Shown here: positions 48,356-59,380 of the stretch, piece after piece | How the letters are laid out: each line of letters begins with the position of its first letter | Numbering within the stretch: position 1 is the first letter of the stretch | NCBI GenBank assembly: GCA_027924645.1 | Contig: BSBN01000047.1 | Span: 1,178,001-1,242,000 of the forward strand | DNA from: Cunninghamia lanceolata | Lineage: Eukaryota; Streptophyta; Pinopsida; Cupressales; Cupressaceae | Direction of reading: 5' to 3' | DNA: 64,000 bases | Translations under genes and position numbers: made by a program | Notes under the pieces: model-generated | The model's input: the letters and a program-made list of their open reading frames with translations, nothing else | The model's database searches: none | What the model was told of the DNA's origin: nothing

Positions 48356-51300
48356 TCACTTCCATTTCCCAAATCGAGTCAGGGTCCTCAAACTAACGTT
48401 TAGATAAAGAAAAAGAGTCGTCTTGATTCTAAGTCTCAAAGTCAAATTCATCAGTCATTGTGTCACTATCATTTGTCCCACCACCACTAGCGTTTGAACT
48501 TGAAGTGTTGCACAACCCTCTTCTTTCGCATATGGACTTCCAAATTGTAAGTGCCCTTTCATAAGGAAAATTTTTGATATTATACTCACTTCCTAACACC
48601 CTCAAGCAATTTTCCAAATTCTTGTCTAGTTTGTTTCTTATCTTTGATTTCAAAAACCCCAATGCACTGAAAGCTCTCTCATCTTCCACCGAACCCATCA
48701 TTGTTTGACATAAATCAACAAGTTTGAAATATTCTGATATCGAATAACATAATATTTCACTCTAACCCAAGTTTTTCCAATCCTTTGTTATTGATCCTGC
48801 TTCTAAGGGATTCTCCATGGCATTAAATTGGTCTATCATACTTATTGCAAACCAACTACATTATCCTCTAAGCTTATTTCCATTTATAATTCCTTCTATT
48901 TCCTGTCCATTGCATTCTATACTTTTCAAAAAGTATGCAGTCAAGGTATTTACTTTTTGATAAAAAAATCTTGGGCTATGTCAGTGGCCTTGAACCCAAA
49001 ATTGAGGATACACAATAGACATGGCATCAAGTATTTCTTCTCGAGGGAATCGAATCGATTATAAATCTCTTTTGAAAGATCGTTTGCAATTTCCTTCAAA
49101 TTATTACTAACAAATTCAACAATGCCATCAAAATCTTCCTTTCTAACAGGAACTTCTTTGATAGAACGCCTGACCGTCTTACAATGGTGCATTGGTATCT
49201 CGAATCCAAGTACAAAGGCACATAACTCCCTGCTTGCATTAAACTATAAATAATTTTTAGGATGATTCAAAAATGTAATTATCTGCCACCTAAAAAAATT
49301 TGGGCTTTGAGAAGTTAGATCTAGATATAGATTATTGAGGGCCATGCATGTCATTCTACGTAGTTTGGTATACTCATAGATATACATAGTTCTATCTTGG
49401 GCTTTCTTCACAAGATTGTTCATTTCATCTGGCATGGGGAGAAGACTAGCTAAAGTTAAGAGTGTCTCTATATCGCTTAACCTATGTAAGAGGCCATGAG
49501 CTTTGTCTAATGTGTTGTGATGCTCGTACATTATTCCAATCAAGGATGGATATTCTGAAATAACTTGTTGCACTAGTCCATGCAAGGGGATCCATTTGGT
49601 ATCAACATCCTTTAGAAGCTTGTTTCCTGCTATTATTCCCTCAGCAAAATTTTGAAATTCCGCAAAACGCTTGGGACTTCGACAGAAGTATGCGTGGAGC
49701 TTGCAGACTAGATTTTTAACTTTTGATACTGTAGGAAACTTGCGTACAATTTTAAATGCTAAATTCATTTTGTGTGCCATGCAGTGAATGGCAAGCATGT
49801 ATGGTGCACAAGTAGTTTGTAATTTTGTGCAAAGACCAGTCCTATGACCTTGCATTACTGCAGCTCCATCAGCTCCTACACACCAACTTTTTGGCAATTG
49901 TCAAGTCATCCATACCTACAATTCCATTCAAAGACTTCTTAACTAGTTCAAATAGATTTTGCGATGTTGAACTATCCTTCATTTTATGAACACAGAGTAG
50001 ATGAGCTCAGTGGACATGTTCTTTTACAATATACACATGCATACAGACCCAAGAAGTATTATCTACCACAATAACTTCATCTAAAGATAATGCAATGAAG
50101 TTTTACTCTTTTACATTCTCCTTTAAATCTTGCTTTTCCACCACAATGAGATAGTTTGCCCATTCCCATCCAGCATTTATTGACCAATGTGTGCTAGGAT
50201 AGTGAGAAACACTCAAAAAAGATAATAAATTACTATACTCTGGGTAGTCTGTCATAGGACACCGTCTGGACAAAATATGAAAAACAACACTCATCTGAAC
50301 AGTTTTTGCCAGTTGTGCTCCTTCCATTGCTTTTCCATATTAAGCCTTGATTGTACCTCCACTTGCAACAAGCTTCGTCATTCTTTTCTTATGCTCATCA
50401 TATTCCGTGGCATACTTCACATGAAGGCATTCTTCCTTTGATTTCCATCTTACTACTGATGTTTCCTTTCCATTTATGATTTGTTTTTCATAAACTTTAC
50501 CTATATGCTTTTCTATAGTGTCAAGCTTTAGCTGCAATTTCTTGTCTCTTTTACATTTCCAACTACAAATCACACACTTGCATTCTGTTGGTTGTTCATC
50601 TTTGTTTGCTTTCTCCACTTGTTCAATGAATGGGTACTTTGACACCCAATCAAGCTGAAAATTCCTTGACATTTCCCACTCGCACCCCAGTTTTGAATCT
50701 TTTGCTTTGCCTTTTGAATCTTTTGATTTGCCTTTTCTTTTCTTCTTGCCAACATCATCTACAGCGCCAACATTTTCTCTTTCATCTAAGTCAATTATCT
50801 CAATCTGGCTAACCGGGGTATCCCTTGGAACATCTTCTGCGGTATTGCCATCCTCATTTTGGCTAACTAGGGTTTCCCTTGGAACATCTTCTGTGGTATT
50901 GCCATCCTTAGTTTGGCTAACCAGGGTATCCCTTGGAACATCTTTTGCGGTATTTCCATCCTCATTCTAGCTAACCAAAGTATCCCTTGGAACATTTTCT
51001 GTGGTATTGCCATCCTCATTCTGGCTAACTAGGGTATCCATTGGAACATCTTCTGCGGTATTGCCATCCACATTCTGGCTAACCAAGGTATCCCTTGGCA
51101 CATCTTTTGCGGTATTGCCATCCTCATTTGACTCAATGGAAATCCCACCTTGTGGTGGTGGTGAGGTATTGTGAATGGCTTCTTCATTATTATTTGGTTC
51201 AAGAGTTGATGGTGTAGCTCCATCTTGATTTGATGGATCAGAAACATTGCCAGTTCCAAAGTAAGATAGTATACTAACTCCACCTTTTCAGCGTTTTGAT

Positions 51301-51362
51301 GGCCTCCCAGTCCCTTCACCACCCTGAGGAGTCTTACCCTTGTCGCACTTGTAGCTCGACAT
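48356..51362 (-). pseudogene. hAT transposase, ZNF862/KIAA1586-like
   Basis: Cut-and-paste transposase relic reading from ATG 51362 (MSSYKCDKGK...). In order: a linker of 18-residue repeats (50807-51130), a basic patch (KKKRKGKSK), a BED/TTF-like zinc finger ('TECKCVICSWKCKRDKK ... EKHIGK') at 50672-50480, the RNase H-like core with 'ALSLDEVIVVDNTSW' near 50090-50040 (first Asp), 'GADGAAVMQG', the conserved C-x2-H 'IHCMAHKMNLAF' at 49780, and the C-terminal dimerisation end 'EDERAFSALGFLKSKIRNKL' (catalytic Glu). Stops interrupt near 51290, 50967, 50338, 50100, 50005 and 49244, with a frameshift near 49900. After the TAG at 48429 the frame continues through only TAG stops to about 48356, so the true end may lie there. 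It is dead but shows the element's class. Confidence 0.85.
50807..51130 (-). repeat. six 54-bp in-frame tandem repeats in the transposase
   Basis: Units start at 50807, 50861, 50915, 50969, 51023 and 51077. Each encodes an 18-residue acidic unit close to DGNTAEDVPRDTLVSQNE. One unit has CAG to TAG (50967-50969). The repeats lie in the N-terminal linker before the zinc finger and probably vary in number between copies. Confidence 0.9.
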
Positions 51363-51736
51363 CTTGATCTCCCACTTCAAATAAAAGCTGGAAAAAAATG
51401 TCTTCTTGTTTAAGGACATACTCATAGAATATAGATCCCATTCCCTACTAAATATCTTCTTTAAGATTGAATCAAGAATGGAAGAGAGATAAAGAAATCT
51501 TATAACACTAATACTATGAAGAAATGATTACTCACCTTTAAGTTCAGGGTTTCACTAACTTGCTATTCGTTAATGCAGGAACCCCTGTGTTGTAATTTTG
51601 TAACTTTGGCTACGATCAACTTCAAGGTTCCAATTCCAACTTCCAAAATCTGAATCGAGAGCTCACAAGTTCAGAATTGAACAAAATGTGTAAGAATAAA
51701 TCATAGTTTCGATTGTATTTATATCAATCCATATTT

Positions 51737-52252
51737 GGCAAATTCAGCGGGAATTCTATATGGTATATTAAAAAGATTTGGTGAATCCCGCATGATTATA
51801 TAAGGAATACGTTAAGTGTCGGCGAATCAAACCTCAACGGACTACATACATTGTAATTTCCAAGGCGAATATGGCCCTATGATTAGCACGGAGGTGTCAT
51901 GGAAATTGGCGAAATGGCCCCTCATAATCAACTACTTGTAAATTTTAATTGGCGAAATGGGTCCTCACGCGTAGTGACCATTTAATGGGGTTGGCGAAAT
52001 GGGTCCTCATGCGTAGCGACCATTGAATGGAGTTGGCGAAACGTGTCCCGATACACAATGTTGTTTTAATAGTATCGGTGAATATATAGGTGATTTACTA
52101 CTTGCTTCCGAAATTCCAGGTGAAAATATTAGTCGGCCCATTTGAAACACATAGTTTGTTATGGTGAAAATCTTACTAAGTTGATTCTCATAAAATAAAT
52201 CGATGGCGAATAGATATGCATTCGACCGATAATACGTAAAATTCAGGCGATT
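51737..52252 (+). repeat. right subterminal array: 13 GGCGAA-like motifs, 42-bp pitch
   Basis: Motif starts: 51737, 51780, 51821, 51864, 51908, 51951, 51993, 52035, 52077, 52119, 52163, 52205, 52246; spacings 41-44. Variants are GGCGAA(A/T), GGTGAA(A/T), GGCAAAT, GGCGATT. Spacers differ from one another except for one near-duplicate pair (51951-52034), yet the pitch is kept. The motif lies on the same strand as in the left array. One off-phase copy is at 52089. Confidence 0.85.
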
Positions 52253-52276
52253 TGACCACCCTATTGGATGTGATTT

Positions 52277-52333
52277 ATTCGCCAATTCTGACTTGCCGAT
52301 CTACGATATTCACCAATTGGTGAATATTCACCA
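52277..52333. repeat. terminal motif cluster with 18-bp palindrome
   Basis: Inverted copies ATTCGCC (52277) and ATTCACC (52308, 52326) flank GGTGAAT (52319). ATTCACCAATTGGTGAAT (52308-52325) is a perfect palindrome, 23 bases inside the right end. Confidence 0.8.
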
Positions 52334-52334
52334 C

Positions 52335-52356
52335 TAAAAAAATCTCTGGTCATACA
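52335..52356 (-). repeat. right terminal repeat and right target duplication
   Basis: Read from the outside on the minus strand: CAGAGATTTTTTTA, ending at 52348. The outer GTCATACA (52349-52356) is the partner of 30198-30205. Confidence 0.75.
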
Positions 52357-54640
52357 TGAGGCAAATTGGTGTGCTAGTGAATAATAGCATTTTGAGTTAA
52401 AATGAATCCCTTGATTGATGTGAATTTTTATGCATGTTGTTGAACCTAGAGTGCAAGTAAATGTTTGGATCAAACCTTTTCTAGTTAGCTCTTGGCTTGA
52501 GGTTGTTATGCCTTATTTTGAGGCTAGCGTGCTATAGGCTTGTTCAACCTAGCCCTACCCTATCTTGGTTTGTGTGGCCTCATTTTTCCTATTGAGGTTC
52601 CTTGCAAGTAATCCATTCCATTGTGTTGGAATGCGCACCTTTGTGTGTTTGTGTCATCTCGAGATGTGTAATGAAGTAGGTGTCACTCTCATTCTAATCC
52701 TTTGTGTTTATGAGAGAATGAGATCATGAACTACTATCTTGTCTCTACCTTAGATGAATCTCTACCCTCTTGTATGTGTTTCATAGTGACCTTGTCATAA
52801 GACATGGTTAAATATTCTACTTGTGTTGTCATGTTTGATGCACAGGCATTGCATACCCTGAGTGTTGTCGTGTTTTGTCACTGCATCTTGAGTGCATAGG
52901 CATGTAAGGTGACTTGTTGATGTCGCATTTACATTGTGAAAAATTTATTCATCCATGTTTTGATCGTTATGTCTTGGGTGAAAACTTGGGGCATTACATG
53001 AAGGCTACAATAAGAGGGTAAAGTCAATAGCCAATCACTTTTTTTTTCAACATTGCAAACTATATTAATGAGAAAAAATCTTGTCCACGTCAAGATTAGT
53101 TGAGTAGTTGCCGCTCCTTAACATTTATTCAATGTCATACCTTTTGCAAAAAAATATTACTCGACTTCTAAGACATTGATTTGATTTTGGGTATGGGATA
53201 TATTGACTTTTAGGACATTGATTTAATTTTCGGTATGAGATATATTGATTGTAGTATTTAATTTGTGCAGGGAAACCCTACAATAAAAAAGTAAACTCTA
53301 AAAACAAATGACATTTTTTAAATATTACAAACTATATTGATGAATAAAATTAACCAAAATGATTAAATAATACCTGACAAAATGATTGAAACAATTTACA
53401 TATAGAACACTATAATATCTACCATTTTTAGTTCCCACTCTTCTCCATCATCTACAAATAAAATCTTAAAGAGAATCTATCAACCTATCAAACAACTTCT
53501 TGACAAATAATATCAGCCTACCAACATTTGGCAATGGACCAACCTCACTTTATGACAAATAATAACTAACTTCTTGACATTTAATTATTTGCTTAAGCAT
53601 TTCTTTTTGGTATTGTATGAAGCAAAGATTAGAGAAAAAATAAGAATTAACAGCTGTCCTCCACAACTGTTTAAGCATATTTGCTGGTTCTCAGTCGGAA
53701 ACTTCCACCCACACTCTTTTTAGATCGCCTAAATCGAGGCCTAAATTTGACAGTTGACCCTACCTGTCAAGCAAAACAAAAAATTTATGACGGTTTATCT
53801 ATTCAAAGGTGCCCTTAAAATACTATGACATACCTTAGTATAAATAAAACTAACACTTGCACTCCTAGAAGGTTCAAGGAATACGTCATAGGAAAACCAA
53901 CGAGTTTAGAAAATTTTGTGAGACAATTCCGAACACTATAATGTTCACATATAAAAGCCTATCGACTAATTATATACCAAATATATGTATCATCATAATC
54001 CTATAATTTTGACAATCTATCTAAAATCTCTCTTTTCATGTGATAGAGTCTTTCTTAAAATTTTAATTGTATTTTAAAACAAAAATGCTAAACGGCCATC
54101 AAATTTAGGCCCTGGCCCAAACTAAGAATATATGTTACTATATTAACCATTAAAAAATCAGCACTCTTCCTATGAGTAGGAGAAAGGCTTAGCTTTTAAT
54201 AAAAAATATATTTACGTATCCTTTAGATAGCAATAGAGAAGCTATAGACAAGTCAATCTAGAATTAATGCAGTTTAGATGTGCAGCCGGCATTTTGGCAT
54301 TTTATGGTGGGGGGCAGATTCGATGTTGTGTGGATATATTAACTTAGTGTGTGGATTACAACGTTGGAGGTTTAAGCTATATCAATCAGATACTTACAAA
54401 AAGTGACAATCAACCAGATCAGATCCTATCAGTGAAGTAACCATCTAAGCATCAATCATTCATGTGATATACTTTTATTATTATTTACAATTAAAATAAA
54501 GCATCTGCACTAAACAAGTAGTGTTTTGCTCTAATGGATTGGACAGGAAAATAAGATAATATATAGTTTAAGCTACATGACGTCTATAACTCAATGGAGA
54601 GGAATTTTTTGTTCCAACTTAAATCCATGTTGCCCTGAAA
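52357..54640. other. no gene recognised
   Basis: AT-rich intergenic DNA. A segment of about 55 bp occurs twice in tandem at roughly 53162-53250 (ACATTGATTT...GATATATTGA). The 52500-53000 part is T-rich with a 'GGGGCATTACATG' end that might be an LTR relic, but no partner was found. Confidence 0.4.
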
Positions 54641-54682
54641 GATGTGATAAAGCCCATTATACCTCCATTCACTAATAACAAT

Positions 54683-55686
54683 ATGTCTAAGGAAGCTATC
54701 ATAAGTTCTTATTCTGCTCACAGGTTATTTTCAGAGTATATGGCTTCATTACAATCGGTATTGGAGTTAGAGTTGAAGAAGAAACCTGCAATTAAAGAGG
54801 AGAATACGGAGATGGATGAAAAGATATGGAGCAGGCTTCCACAAGAGTTGTTACTGTTGGTTTTGGCTAAGCTGCCAACCCTCGTCATTGGAAAATTCAG
54901 AGTTGTTTGTAAAGGATGGAAGTTTCTTCTTTCTCCACCAGCAAATAACTTCAAAAGAATTTCATCTGCTGTCAGTCCTTGTAACTCTTCCCCTGCATTT
55001 CTCATAGGAGGCCTAAGTTTCGCCCATATGAAAAACTCTGTGCTGAATGATTTATATCTACTTCAATCAGCACCCACTTCTCGTATGTACAGGCTCTCAA
55101 TAGATTTTTTGGGAGCTCTTAATGGCAGTGTGGTTACTAGTTGCAAGAGTCTCCTCTGTTATTCTTGTTATGACAAGGGAGCCCCAGAAGCACCCTCTTT
55201 ATTTTACATATGCAATCCTGTTACCAGGACATGGAAAATGCTGCCCCCTCTTGCTGAGCTTAGATCAAGGCAAGATTTCATTGGTTTAGCTTTTGATTCC
55301 TTCACAACGACATTTATCTTAATCACAGGGGAAAACAGGGGACATAAAAACCAAAAGACCCTATAGGATTATGATTTGGACATGTATTCTCAAAGAGCCT
55401 ATATGAAGAATTTGGACTGAACCAGGGAAATGTAAATGTTGTCAATGATTTTAGCAGGCAGAGAAATCCACAGGTTAATGTTGGATTGAGTTACAATCAT
55501 TCACAAGTGGTGGTTAATAGTTGTGGGTGGATTCTGGTACACCTGTACCAAAAGAAGTTGGTTGTAGTTGATCCAGAGGGAAGAGTGATGAGAAGCATTG
55601 AAGGTAAATTGCTGACAGTATTTGAACAAGCTGCTTCTCCATTACCACTTCATGGTTATGAAGTTAACAATGTTTGGTGGCCTTAA
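54683..55686 (+). pseudogene. F-box/kelch-like gene, broken
   Basis: F-box proteins are the substrate adaptors of SCF ubiquitin ligases. The first ATG in frame is 54683 (MSKEAIISSY...). The F-box is at about residues 48-93 ('IWSRLPQELLLLVLAKLPT', 'FRVVCKGWKFLL'). A C-terminal part follows with 'FYICNPVTRTWKMLPPL' and 'IGLAFDSFTTTFILI', typical of plant F-box/kelch or F-box-associated proteins. A TAG at 55364 and a frameshift before 55440 break it. The remaining C-terminal piece (55440-55686) reads 'VNSCGWILVHLYQKKLVVVD' and ends early relative to the usual 350-400 residues. It is the only host-type gene in the window, unless A-C prove to be one. Confidence 0.75.
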
Positions 55687-55689
55687 TTT

Positions 55690-57961
55690 CACTTTGTATC
55701 CTGGAGGATTACTTCAGAGTTGTTCAAGTATGGTTTTAGTTTATTTTAATTTCATGTTTTATGCCTGTAATGTTTTCCATCATTCCTTACATGTTTGAAT
55801 TGGAAATAGTGGTCTATCATTTTGCAAGTTGTTTTCCCCTTTTGGTTGGGAACATTTAGATTGGCAGAGATAATAGTTGCACATACAGTGGACACTGATG
55901 TCAAAGTTGTTTAGGCACTAAGTTTCAAAAATGTAACAGTTTCTACTCTGATGTAATGGCGTGTCTTCTATTTATCTAATAAAGTATTGCAAATGATACT
56001 TCGTTTGAATTCAGTATTGAAAGAAGAAGAGCCAATTTAGTAAATCAGGCACTGAAAATTTCTGTTTTGAGGAAGAATTATGTAAACTTACTTGCATGCA
56101 TTTTTTAAAGCAGTAATTACCTCAGAGGCATTTTACAGTGGCAACAAGGCATGAAAGTGTGCATAAAAACTAAAGTATATTTTTTAAAAAAAACTAAAAC
56201 TATAAAATAACTCTTAAATAAATAAAAATAGCTCTTCAAATTAAGTAAACAATGTAAATAAAATAAAATAATTCTTAAATAATTCTGAAGTAAAATAAAA
56301 TAACTCTTAAGTAAATAAAATAACTCTCAAGCATTTTATGAGGTGTTGTAATGAAAATAAATAATTTACAATGGAACTAGAGCAAATAATTGAACAATAA
56401 TAAAACCTTAGGATTTGAAGTTAGACTATTAATTGATAAGGCAATAATTTTTGTAATAAATGTAGAATTAAAATAATAAAATAAGGTATTTAGTTTAAAT
56501 TTTGTTGAAGATGCTTGGAATTGATTTCCCAATATGCCGGAAATTAAGGACCTTGCCAAAATGAATGTTTCAAATTTGTAGAATGATTGGTTTTTCACTA
56601 TGGTTTAAGATTCATGCTTGCGAAATTGATCTCCATGCATGCAAAATTAATATGGCATATGGAATGGGCTTGGACCCGTAGAGGTGAATTGGGAACGAAC
56701 TGGCTATTGTAACAAATGTACTTGAACTCATTGTGCATGTGTTTGAAGTAAAATGATATTGAGAGACATTGTTTGGGAACTTGCTAGGCAAGGATTTATT
56801 CTCTTTTGGTAAAGCCCCTAAGTGTGCCGATTTAGTGGGAACCAAGATTGAAGACAACAACCAAGCATGTAGTATACCTAGGATGATGATACAAGTAGCT
56901 TATGCGATTAGGATGCTCTATGATGCTCTCATACGAATGCTCCCATGATAATCTCATCTCATTTAAACAAACCAGGGTTAGTCCTTAAGTACATCACCCT
57001 AGCATGTAATTTGAAATAATTCAAGCTTTAGTTGGCTCATAACAATTAGTAAGGGAGGAAATATGGGCTCAAATTAAGAAATTCAAATTCAAAATTTCAT
57101 GGTTAAAATCCACGGGTGTAGAAATCACCTAAATCAATTTCGCACTTGTAGATTTGAACTAGGGTGTCAAATGATGAATTTAGTAGGCAAGTCTAGGTTT
57201 GGGATGTGTGGAGATGGAATAGGATTGGGATAAGGTTATTTGCCAACTTCCACATGAAAATACACCATCTTGCACACTAGTCGATCCATAAGGTTAAGCT
57301 ACTCACCATGGGTCCAATACATAAGAGAGAATGGCATGGGTATGCAATTTTCACCATTACATTTTGCCCCTACTTTGATGTGCATGTGAACTACTATGAG
57401 GATGCATGTAAAAGTAAAATAAGTTGTCAACATGGAAACTATTTTTTTCAAACCTTAAATGGTTATAGATATAGTCAATTATTCTTGTAGTCTGGACCTT
57501 GCAATAAGTGCTCCATCAGAAACTTGTGAAATAAAGGAAAAAATCATACAATGAGTAGCATATGTCACACAATTAAAATAGGCACTAACCATGATTTGCT
57601 TGAAAACTATCATCAAAATAGTAAGAATTAAAATGAGAAGGGTAAGAGATTTTGACTAAGCAAAATGTGGTCAGACTCCAACTAAGAATAAAAATGATAG
57701 AATCCAAATAGGTATAAGATTTTAACAATGCGGAAAGGTTGATAAAATTCCCTTCAATGTGGGAATGATTGTGAACCTATAACTCACAAAAAGGAACATT
57801 AGTAACGTGTGTGCCCCCTCCATTTGGTTGCATACAAAATATGCAAGGAAATGGAGGCAAAGAGGAAAAGACACGATCATGATAAAAGATGTAAAAGTGG
57901 TTGAAGATATCATCATGTGATAAGAATGTGATAACATAGGTAAGATTTAATTGTGAAAATG
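55690..57961. other. no gene recognised
   Basis: 3' flank of the F-box pseudogene, then AT-rich intergenic DNA with an A/T-rich simple stretch (56160-56340, repeating AAATAAAATAACTCTTAA). Nothing else seen. Confidence 0.45.
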
Positions 57962-58812
57962 CGATGAAGGGGGTAAATCTTAAAACACACAACAACATAA
58001 ATTGCACACAGAAAATAGAATTTTTTATTGATTTGGACAACTCATTACATTATAGAAGTTCAAATACAATCAAAGGATGAATCCTCTACAGGCTACAACA
58101 CATTACAACACCCTATCTCAAGACTCTGGAATCTTCTACCTTCTGTAACCCCAAATCAACTAGGGTTTCTATTTTCCTGCCTTTTCTAGACTGTACACTT
58201 TCCCCCTTATCTCTACTACTGCCAAGGGTTCCCAAAAATGGTTATTAATATCTTTTTTTGGTGGCCAACAACCAAATTTCAAAATTTGCTTCTCCCTCCA
58301 AAAATAGGTCAACTTCTGGGAGCCATAACTTTTGATCCAGGTGTTTGATTGATGAACCATTTGAAGCACCGAAAAGCTCGTAGAGTGCTCTACGCGCTAG
58401 GAACCCGCTCTATCGGTTCTGCCCATGTTCCGGGCCCGTACGGGACTGTTTAGTGCCTCAAACCTGAATTTAAATAATTTTCAGGCATTTTTTGAGAAAC
58501 AGAAAATTTAATATCTTTCAGCTCACAAATGATCTTTGCATGATTCCTTCACCAAAGGTCTTATTTTTCATTTACGAAGCTTCCTGTAAATTTTCACTTC
58601 AATCTGTGCCCAAATGCAAACTTTCCAAAAATAGCAGTTTGTTATTTTTAACAGTTTGAAAAAATAGAAAGTTCTACATCATTATTCAAGCAATTATGGA
58701 ACCAAAAATACTAATTTTGAAAAGAAATGAAAACAACATCAATGATTTTGAATCAACATCTTTTTTTGGGTGATGCAAAATTGCTCTTACACTACTGGAT
58801 GCTCCTACATCA
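57962..58812 (-). repeat. 3' LTR of chromovirus 3
   Basis: About 850 bp, ends GGATGCTCCTACATCA; aligns with 23048-23899. Confidence 0.9.
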
Positions 58813-58849
58813 GACATCTAGGGTAATTTTGAGAAGTGACCTTTCCACA

Positions 58850-59330
58850 TCTTAGGTGTTTGAAGAAAACCCCAAACAGTCAACTTCTGCCTTAGATAAC
58901 CAGGAAGAATCTTCACCAGATATTCTTCATATTGCCTATTTCGAGTACTTCTTCCCACACGGTATCCAAGATCTCTTATATCTCCTCCTTTGAAGTAGAT
59001 GCCAGAATACTACACTATTCTTCTGTTGGTCCATCCTCTATTCCACCTTCATGAGATTCTAATAAATCAACAATGTTGAAAATAGGGGAAATGTTGATCG
59101 CACTTGGCAGCTCTACCTCATATGCGTTTCCTGAATCATGCTTCTTCAGAATTCTGCATGGTCCAAATTTCTTCATTTTCAATTTATTATATGCTCCAAC
59201 TGGAAACCTCTCTTTTCTCAAGTGAACCATGACTTCATCTCCTACCTAAAATTTCTTATATCTCCTTTTCTGATTTTCCTTAGCCTTGTATTGAATATTC
59301 ATCTTATTAATGTGCTTTCTCACCTCTTCA
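58850..59330 (-). pseudogene. chromovirus 3 chromodomain region
   Basis: 59230-59015 is open: '[20 protein letters not shown]' and '[19 protein letters not shown]'. The chromodomain itself (about 59010-58870) is broken by stops and indels compared with chromovirus 2. Confidence 0.8.
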
Positions 59331-59380
59331 TGCAAATTCTTCAGGTGTTCTGCAAAGTCTTCAGCTTCAACACTTGTCTT

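Larger units (their letters stand above)
30206..52348. mobile_element. giant hAT DNA transposon, 22.1 kb, with cargo genes
   Basis: The left end is CAGGGATAACTTTA and the right end, read on the minus strand, is CAGAGATTTTTTTA: 10 of 14 bases agree and both have the CAGRG start typical of hAT elements. Immediately outside are GTTATACA (30198-30205) and GTCATACA (52349-52356), an 8-bp target duplication of hAT length with one transition. Both subterminal regions carry a GGCGAA-like motif at a 42-bp pitch. A degraded hAT transposase (48356-51362, minus) lies next to the right end and three cargo genes (A, B, C, plus strand) fill the rest. I saw no closer matching CAGRG end that would make a small hAT around the transposase alone. 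Confidence 0.75.

Noticed and set aside
48356..52348. A small hAT element around the transposase only
   Set aside because: No CAGRG-type left end with a preceding GT(T/C)ATACA was found near 47.9-48.4 kb, whereas 30206 has both.
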